NCBI RefSeq assembly: GCF_001661345.1
Contig: NW_017962925.1
Span: 186,001 to 250,000 of the forward strand
Reading direction: 5' to 3'
Length of the DNA: 64,000 nt
Source of the DNA: Ascoidea rubescens DSM 1968
Taxonomy: Eukaryota; Ascomycota; Saccharomycetes; Ascoideales; Ascoideaceae
The first letter of the stretch is position 1. Each line of letters starts with the position of its first letter. Made by a program: the position numbers and the translations under genes. Below, one piece after another: positions 58,277 to 64,000 of the stretch. The notes under the pieces are model-generated. The model saw only the letters and a list, made by a program, of their open reading frames with translations. It was not told where the DNA came from and ran no database searches.

Positions 58277-58605
58277 ATGGCTCCTCAAGTGAAGAAAACT
58301 GCAAAAGTGAGCAAGACTCGTCACAAGAGTCCTATAGTAAGCAAAGAATAGCTCAACGAAGTACTGAAAAAATTGGGCCCAAACGCCACCATCAAAGAAA
58401 ACACCAAAACCCTCCTACACGGACACCCTCCAGAAGCTAAAACAATAAATATAATTGACGACAATGCTGGTACAATCAGTAACAACAATGATGATACAAT
58501 GATGAACAACAGTGCTGATACAATCGAAATATGTTGTGAAGCTGCCGGATGTCTACATTTGACGCCTGTCGGTCCCTCGGTATCTGTTACCGGTCTGCTC
58601 CTGTG
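58277..58605 (+). pseudogene. Disrupted or read-through small ORF of unknown family
   Basis: From the ATG at 58277 the frame reads MAPQVKKTAKVSKTRHKSPI then VSKE and meets TAG at 58349-58351. The same frame then stays open for 84 more codons (LNEVLKKLGPNATIKENTKT, later DDNAGTISNNNDDTM) to a stop at 58603. The two parts look like one protein split by a single stop codon. I do not recognise it. A GTAAGC donor-like string precedes the stop, but no acceptor restores the frame. It may be a pseudogene, a read-through gene or chance. Confidence 0.35.
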
Positions 58606-59042
58606 ACGCTCTGTGATCTAACCCAGCTCCTTATAAAACGGGCTGGCGATCTCTTCTACGTTCTTCTTTCCTATATACTTCTTTACCTTAATATATTATC
58701 ATGGATTCGCTACAACAGTTTTCATTTTGGGCAAATCTATTTTTTTCTCCTAACCTCATTTTGGGTTCTAGCTTTGATGAGCAATTGTAGTTCAAATGAC
58801 CCCCTGCACTATTAGGGCTATTTTTTTTAGCTAATCAGAATAGCAAATAAGACAATTATCTAACAGATTACATGCATATCAATGCACTTACATGCACATT
58901 ACTTGAATTGCGCAGATTGTATATATCTCTAAAAACGAAAACCTCAATATATATTTGAGGTACTTTGCTCTGTTTTTTTCGAGCAATAAATATTCTTGAT
59001 ATTACTTACATCCTAAAAAACTTATTTAAATCAAAATTTTAA
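58606..59042. promoter_or_regulatory. Upstream region of the F-box/LRR gene
   Basis: A TATAAAA box lies at 58632-58638, followed by a pyrimidine-rich stretch and a 29-codon ATG frame at 58701-58790 (MDSLQQFSFWANLFF). That could be a short upstream ORF or a small gene. The last 200 bases are AT-rich. The TATA box may serve this small frame rather than the F-box gene. Confidence 0.4.
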
Positions 59043-61167
59043 ATGGTTGCCAACGACAGACAAAATCTATTGGACGGATTGCCACCTCACATCCTTGACG
59101 CCATTTTCACCAAACTCTGTTGGCCAAACATTGTTATTTGTCTCCTCGACCAATCCACTAGTTAAAACAACTTCTTTGCAACTTATCTTTAAAAACATCA
59201 AACTAAAGTCTCACCTTCCTGGTCGTTATCTTCGTATTATAAATGACCAAATCACTCCCAATCATATCCTAACATTGTCACTGGCAGATGCTGCAGTGTT
59301 TAATGAATATTTCAATAGGTATTCCAGAAATATATATCTTAATATGATGCTTTCAAACCCAAACTTAATAGACCAATATCAAAATATGTTTTCAGTGTTA
59401 GGTCTGATCAAAAAATTGTCAATTTTCCTTCGATCAAACTTATATTCTGAGGTTCTCGCAACGCCTTCTAAATTCAATACGGTTTCAGATTTGAAAACAT
59501 TTATATCATTAATCAAAAATGTGATGCTTTCACAAAGAAAATCACTAGAAACAATAGAATTTAATTATGATAACATCAAACAGTCCAGCAATGCCATATG
59601 TCCTGCATTGCATTATCAAACCAACACACCTGATTATCCTGAAGAATATAAAATTGAACTTCAGTTGTTATTTGCAGATGAATATGTCAACAATAATTCG
59701 TTCAAGTTTACTACACTAGAATTGAAAGGAGTGTGCTTTTCTAAAATGAATTCCGGTGTGCTAAAACTGATGGATTTAAAACATCTCAAATTGGCAAACA
59801 GCAGCTGTCCCAGTTTGAAGAATATCCAATTCTCTGACACAATCGAGTATTTGGATTTATCACACAATGGAATTGCAACTATAAAAAATGTGAAATTCCC
59901 TACAAACTTGGTTACTTTGAAGTTGTGTTTCAATAAAATAAAATCGTTCCAAAATTTCAACCAGTGTGACAAATTGGTCCAAATAATGCTAAATAACAAC
60001 TCCATTATGAAGATTAATAATGTTTCCAAGTTTAAAGATATAAAGCAGCTTTATTTAAAAATCAATTCTATCAAATCAATCGCAAATCTAAATGCATTAT
60101 CGAATTTGGAGGAATTATATCTTTCACATAATTTGGTCAGCAACATTGCAGAACTTAGAGGATTACCAAATTTAAAAATCTTAGATATATCTAATAATCC
60201 TATTGATAATTTTAATAACGCATTTGCAGATATTCCCAAATTGGAAAAATTAAATATGTGTGAAAGTATGATTAGGAGTATTGGAAAACCTGCTTCCAAA
60301 TTGCTAAACTTAAAGAGCATTACGTTGTGCCATAACTTTATATCAAAAATTGGAAATTTTAACCAAATGATTAATCTCAGAAATATAGATTTAGGAAGTA
60401 ATAGGATTGAAAAAATCGAGCAACTAGACAACTTAGCCCAACTTTCATTTTTAGGTCTTTGTGAAAACAAAATAAAGATTGTTGAAAACATTGAGAGTTT
60501 AGGCAATTTACGCCATATCAATTTATCAGACAACAACATATCTGAGTTTAAGCTCACAAAAAAAGGCAAATTTTTGGAAAAATTAGCTATATTGGGTCTA
60601 CGTAATAATAAAATAACAGAAATAAACAATTTAAAGTGTTTAAAGAATTTGAAGCATTTGGATCTATCAATAAACCAAATTAAAACATTAATACTATTGA
60701 AAGAATTGAATAGTTGTGCCATTATGAGGTTAGAGGGCAATGAAATAGAAAAAATTGAACAAGACAAACCAAATTATTTTGCAATCAATTGGATTTTCAA
60801 TGATTGCATTTTCAATGATTGCATTTTCAATGATTGCATTTTCAATGATTGCATTTTCAATGCAATGTTTAAAAAGCAGCCCAGTTTAGTGCCTGAAGAC
60901 AAACATGATATGATGTTGGATTTAAGATCAAACCGTTTAAAAAGCACTCAAGGGCTATCACAATGGAGCAATATTACTCACCTGAAGTTGCCTGATACAA
61001 TTATACAAATTAGTTCAGATGTTATAACATTGCCAAACACTAAAGAAATCAAATACGAGCTGCCAGCTTCGAATTCCTTATTTAGATTGAATCAGTTAAG
61101 AGCTCAAGCTCCAAATTTAAAAATTGATTTCTATAGAGAAGCACTATGGTACATACCAGTTAAATAG
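59043..61167 (+). CDS. F-box / leucine-rich-repeat protein with an apparent +1 frameshift
   Basis: The ATG at 59043 opens a 40-codon frame encoding an F-box start (NLLDGLPPHILDAIFTKLCW) that ends at TAA 59163-59165. The +1 frame, open across this point, continues for about 670 residues to 61167. It holds SDS22-like leucine-rich repeats from about 59780 (IEYLDLSHNGIATIKNVKF, LEELYLSHNLVSNI, LRHINLSDNNISEF). F-box/LRR proteins usually select substrates for SCF ubiquitin ligases. No GT-AG intron bridges the frames. The cause could be programmed +1 shifting at AGU-UAA, a recent disabling mutation or a sequencing error. The long intact LRR frame argues against an old pseudogene. A 15-bp repeat lies near the 3' end. 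Confidence 0.65.
60793..60862. repeat. 15-bp in-frame tandem repeat ATTTTCAATGATTGC
   Basis: About 4.7 copies inside the LRR gene, encoding repeated IFNDC. The copies are identical at the base level, so expansion is recent. It interrupts the end of the last recognisable repeat. Confidence 0.92.
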
Positions 61168-61712
61168 CTAAATAGTTGAAATGTTAGTAATTATGGTTTC
61201 TTCAACGAAAGTTCGATCCATTAAAACCTGGAAGAAAGCCAATCTCAAAGTGCCAAATCATGCAATTGGTACTCTTGTTAGATCCTGATAGACCACTTTA
61301 TGATAAGAAACATTTCTGATTTCTCGTTTTGTGATTCTTGTTGGTTTGATTGCAGTTGTATCAGTTGCTGTATCCATCGTAACTTGAACATTTAAATCCT
61401 GATCCCATTCTACCAATACCCTGATAATGAACCATTATCCAGGTTTTCAGGCCAGCACTTCGCAAATCGTAACCGTGATTTTCCTTTGTTTTTTTTAGGG
61501 AACACACGTTTGGATTTAAGCATGGCCAGTGGAGGTCCGGATGTATAAGGTGTAGAAATTCAAAGAAAGTTGCATTTACAAGAACGCGTTTTGTTTTTCC
61601 GCTCATTGGAGCGGCAAAGGATGGGATCCGTTGTTGAAAAACAAAAGATGGTGTAAAAGCCGTTCATCTCCACTGGTTCCTTTTATCTGAATCAACTCAT
61701 TTTAATTTCAAA
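61168..61712. other. Gap between the LRR gene and the CSN4-like gene
   Basis: A minus-strand ATG frame of 81 codons (61606-61361, MSGKTKRVLVNATFFEFLHL) and a plus-strand frame of 35 codons (61181-61288) are open, neither with recognisable family. An ACGCGT motif at 61584-61589 lies about 125 bases upstream of the CSN4-like gene. I consider the region non-coding with moderate doubt. Confidence 0.4.
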
Positions 61713-62774
61713 ATGCAAGCAGTAAATGCTTCCTATGCTCACTTGAAATCTCTAATTGAAAACAACATCGTCAATGACCTTCCCTTGGACAGAGAAATTG
61801 AATCAGAGATTAGTAAAAATATTCTCATTCTAAATAATCTATTGATCAATTCTTATCAAAGTAACTCAATTACTGCTTTGCTTGTTAACCAGTTCCAACT
61901 CAAATATAATCTAGAAATATTAAACACTGTTTTCATCCTTTTTAATTCAAGTGATTTCATCAAATCTTCAACAAGATTCTTGAATCTAATTAACGGTTTA
62001 CAAAAAATCGAAAACTTTAATAACAATATCCCATTATACAATATTTTAACCAATTCATTAAACACTATAATTAATTTGTTTTTGTTTAATCCAATTTTAG
62101 ATTTAAGAAAATCAAAAGTTTTATCCTCAATTTTCTCAATTCAAGCAACCTATATTAGCGCCAATAATAACAATAATAACAACCTCAATAATGTCTTGAA
62201 TCAATTCAAATGTTTACAGTTTATTGACACAGAATCGATTCTAAGCTATCAAACTCAAATTTTCGACCACTTAAATAACAACCACACCGAAAATGAACAA
62301 GACTTTTTGAGAATTTTATTCAAAAATCAAAATGTCAAAATCCAATTTCAAAGAAACTTATTCCAGTCCTTTTTTGAGTACAACGTATCTCTACTTCCAG
62401 AATATTATTCCAAAATCGGGCTTCAACATCTTTTATCATTTTTTGGATTCAACGAAAAGAACAAAAAAATCTTCAATGAAAAATTCAATATCAACATAGA
62501 CTTTGATATCGTTCTTTTCATATCCAAAATGATCAATGATGGTCGTCTTCAAGGCAAGATTGACCAACCAAGAGATCTTTTACTGTTTGAGCAAGATTTG
62601 GATACCAACAGAGACTACGGCACTTTCATTCTCGACTGGCAAAAAAACAAAATTGGCCTGTTTTTTATTAATCTTGAAGACATAATTGCAAAAATTGAAG
62701 CCAGCTACGAGATAACTGCTGTTTCTGCTTCAAATCCTGCTCCAAATCCTGCTCCACCTTCAACGGCTTTGTAA
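61713..62774 (+). CDS. PCI-domain protein, probable COP9 signalosome subunit 4
   Basis: The 353-residue protein is all-helical in its first two thirds and ends with a PCI/winged-helix domain: YYSKIGLQHLLSFFGFN, then FISKMINDGRLQGKIDQPRD, LLLFEQD and a final helix (INLEDIIAKIEAS). The spacing and the MIxxGRLxGxIDQ...xxFE pattern are closest to CSN4, and length is close to typical Csn4. CSN4 belongs to the complex that removes Nedd8 from cullins, which would tie it to SCF ligases such as Met30. Rpn5-type or other PCI proteins remain possible. The Ala/Pro/Asn C-terminus (SNPAPNPAPP) is variable. The start at 61713 is the first ATG. Confidence 0.6.
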   Translation: MQAVNASYAHLKSLIENNIVNDLPLDREIESEISKNILILNNLLINSYQSNSITALLVNQFQLKYNLEILNTVFILFNSSDFIKSSTRFLNLINGLQKIENFNNNIPLYNILTNSLNTIINLFLFNPILDLRKSKVLSSIFSIQATYISANNNNNNNLNNVLNQFKCLQFIDTESILSYQTQIFDHLNNNHTENEQDFLRILFKNQNVKIQFQRNLFQSFFEYNVSLLPEYYSKIGLQHLLSFFGFNEKNKKIFNEKFNINIDFDIVLFISKMINDGRLQGKIDQPRDLLLFEQDLDTNRDYGTFILDWQKNKIGLFFINLEDIIAKIEASYEITAVSASNPAPNPAPPSTAL

Positions 62775-63117
62775 AATAAATTAGGCGCCTGTGGCGCGTG
62801 AATACCACGTGAGCATTTATAAAATATTTCTCGTTTTTTTTTGATGTTTATGTTCCCATTTTTTTAGCAATAGCAGTTTTTTTGATTTAAATTTAATGGT
62901 TTGATATTTATTCAAAGTATTTTCTTTTGTATTTTATATCTAGATTCTTTAAATCTTATATTTTGTTTTATTTAATTTTATTTCACTTCTTTGGTTTTTT
63001 ATATTTTTCTACTTTTTTTAAAGATATTTGGCATTCATTTCTTTCATCTTTACAAAATATTAAAATATCAAAATATCAAAATATTAAGAAGTAAACTACA
63101 CCTACACCTAAATCACA
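62775..63117. promoter_or_regulatory. AIR1/2 promoter with a CACGTG E-box
   Basis: ACCACGTG with the E-box at 62806-62811 lies about 310 bases upstream of the AIR gene. The rest is T-rich, then carries a short TATCAAAA repeat near 63063-63085. Confidence 0.5.
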
Positions 63118-64000
63118 ATGGACGACATTTCATTATCTGACAGTGAATTACCATTACCAAAACAAAATAAAGATAAAGTATACAGCTTATCAATCGATGA
63201 GGTAGATGATAATCCCGATGAATTAATAGATTTAAGAGGTCAGGGAAGATATTTTGGTAATTCCGAGGATTCTGCTAATCTTATAATATGCTCGGTTTGC
63301 CATGAGCCTGGTCATATGAGAGCAAGTTGTAAATCGGTTATTTGCCATTCATGTGGAATGCTTAATGATCATTACACTCAACATTGCTTAAAAACTTCGG
63401 TTTGCACCAACTGTGGTGAAAAAGGCCATTTTAGAAACAAATGTACAAAACAACAAAGAAGAATTTATTGCAATAAATGCGATTCAAGACACCATAATAG
63501 TGATAGATGCCCTTTAATCTGGAGAAGTTATATTGTAACAAATAAACACAATGAAAAGGTCTTGCCAATGGTTTTAAACATTTATTGCTACAATTGCGCT
63601 AAAAAGGGCCATTATGGTGATGACTGTGATTTAAAGAGAAATTCAAAGGTTCCAAACACTGATGGAAGCGCTTTTTCGGGTGATAATTTACCGGGGGTTT
63701 TAAGAGATAAATATTGGACTGCTTTGAAGAAAAGAAACTATGATGATTATAATTATCATGATGATTATAATACCAATGACTATAACAACTTTGACTATGC
63801 TGACGATTTTTTCAATAATTTTCAATCTCTACCAACCCCCATCTCTCCAGCATATCTGTCAAATAAAAGGACTAAATTTGATAAATCTAATCTTCCCACA
63901 AAACCTTTATCGTCTAGAATTAAACAAAATATTAATAATAATAATAATAGTAATAACATTGAAATTGATTATGGATCTAATGATTTTGCTCAAACAGTTT
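63118..64000 (+). CDS. Air1/Air2 zinc-knuckle subunit of TRAMP (partial, 3' end off window)
   Basis: The frame opens at the ATG at 63118 (MDDISLSDSELPLP) and is still open at the window edge (294 codons). It has five CCHC zinc knuckles: CSVCHEPGHMRASC, CHSCGMLNDHYTQHC, CTNCGEKGHFRNKC, CNKCDSRHHNSDRC and CYNCAKKGHYGDDC, with the Air-specific IWRSY (IWRxY motif) between knuckles 4 and 5. Air proteins bridge RNA, the poly(A) polymerase Trf4/5 and Mtr4 in the TRAMP complex for nuclear RNA surveillance. The tail is Asp/Asn/Tyr-rich. A single homologue is expected outside the duplicated yeasts, so I give no numbered symbol. Confidence 0.93.
   Translation, partial: MDDISLSDSELPLPKQNKDKVYSLSIDEVDDNPDELIDLRGQGRYFGNSEDSANLIICSVCHEPGHMRASCKSVICHSCGMLNDHYTQHCLKTSVCTNCGEKGHFRNKCTKQQRRIYCNKCDSRHHNSDRCPLIWRSYIVTNKHNEKVLPMVLNIYCYNCAKKGHYGDDCDLKRNSKVPNTDGSAFSGDNLPGVLRDKYWTALKKRNYDDYNYHDDYNTNDYNNFDYADDFFNNFQSLPTPISPAYLSNKRTKFDKSNLPTKPLSSRIKQNINNNNNSNNIEIDYGSNDFAQTV

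Noticed and set aside
61361-61606. 81-codon minus-strand ATG frame
   Set aside because: No family match, and it lies in the likely promoter of the CSN4-like gene. Kept only as a note because it has a true ATG.
1-64000. Transposons, LTR elements, virus-derived sequence, CRISPR arrays
   Set aside because: I looked for reverse-transcriptase, integrase, capsid-like and transposase motifs and for long direct or inverted terminal repeats; none was seen. The AIR zinc knuckles belong to a host gene with the IWRxY motif, not to a retroelement Gag.

Overview
The window is a gene-dense, AT-rich stretch of a budding-yeast (Saccharomycotina) nuclear chromosome. Many genes match named S. cerevisiae genes (IMP3, PHO81, ANP1, HOS2, SRP68, MDJ2, PFA3, IQG1, CIN2, GET2, SEC28, SED5, MET30, AIR1/2). 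The species is outside the Saccharomyces group: it carries a complex I subunit (NDUFS6 type), a quinone-dependent mitochondrial dihydroorotate dehydrogenase and a probable COP9 signalosome subunit. In-frame CTG codons are almost absent from the conserved genes I read, as expected in lineages that reassigned CUG. An Ascoidea/Saccharomycopsis-like or other CUG-reassigned yeast is possible, but I cannot name the species.

Layout. 0-13 kb: IMP3, a SKG6/TOS2-like membrane protein, an unrecognised 564-aa protein, PHO81, and a CPA2-type cation/proton antiporter. 13-25 kb: ANP1 (with a long microsatellite-filled intron), HOS2, an unrecognised spliced gene, a RINGv membrane protein, SRP68. 25-40 kb: MDJ2 (two introns), PFA3, IQG1, CIN2 (one intron), an SMP-30-like protein, DHODH, GET2. 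40-52 kb: SEC28, a DUF3237 protein, NDUFS6, a BAP31/YET protein (one intron), a CAF120/SKG3-like protein, MNN2/MNN5-like, SED5. 52-64 kb: MET30, an Asn-rich hypothetical, an IMPACT-family protein, a disrupted small ORF, an F-box/LRR gene with an apparent +1 shift, a CSN4-like PCI protein and the start of AIR1/AIR2, which runs off the end.

Themes. Secretory-pathway genes are frequent (ANP1, MNN2-like, SED5, SEC28, GET2, YET, SRP68) but each has its own promoter. Introns are short, few and close to the start codon, with GTATGT-like donors and TACTAAC-like branch points. Long promoters often carry a GC-rich island of a few hundred bases in otherwise AT-rich DNA. I saw no transposon, LTR element, CRISPR array, tRNA or rRNA gene.

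The observations most worth checking are: a shared leader element inverted between MNN2-like and SED5; inverted Met31/32-type sites upstream of MET30 and Pho4-type sites upstream of PHO81; an array of CDK consensus sites in IQG1; an ATG-only first coding exon in MDJ2; and the F-box/LRR gene whose frames meet at a UAA codon.
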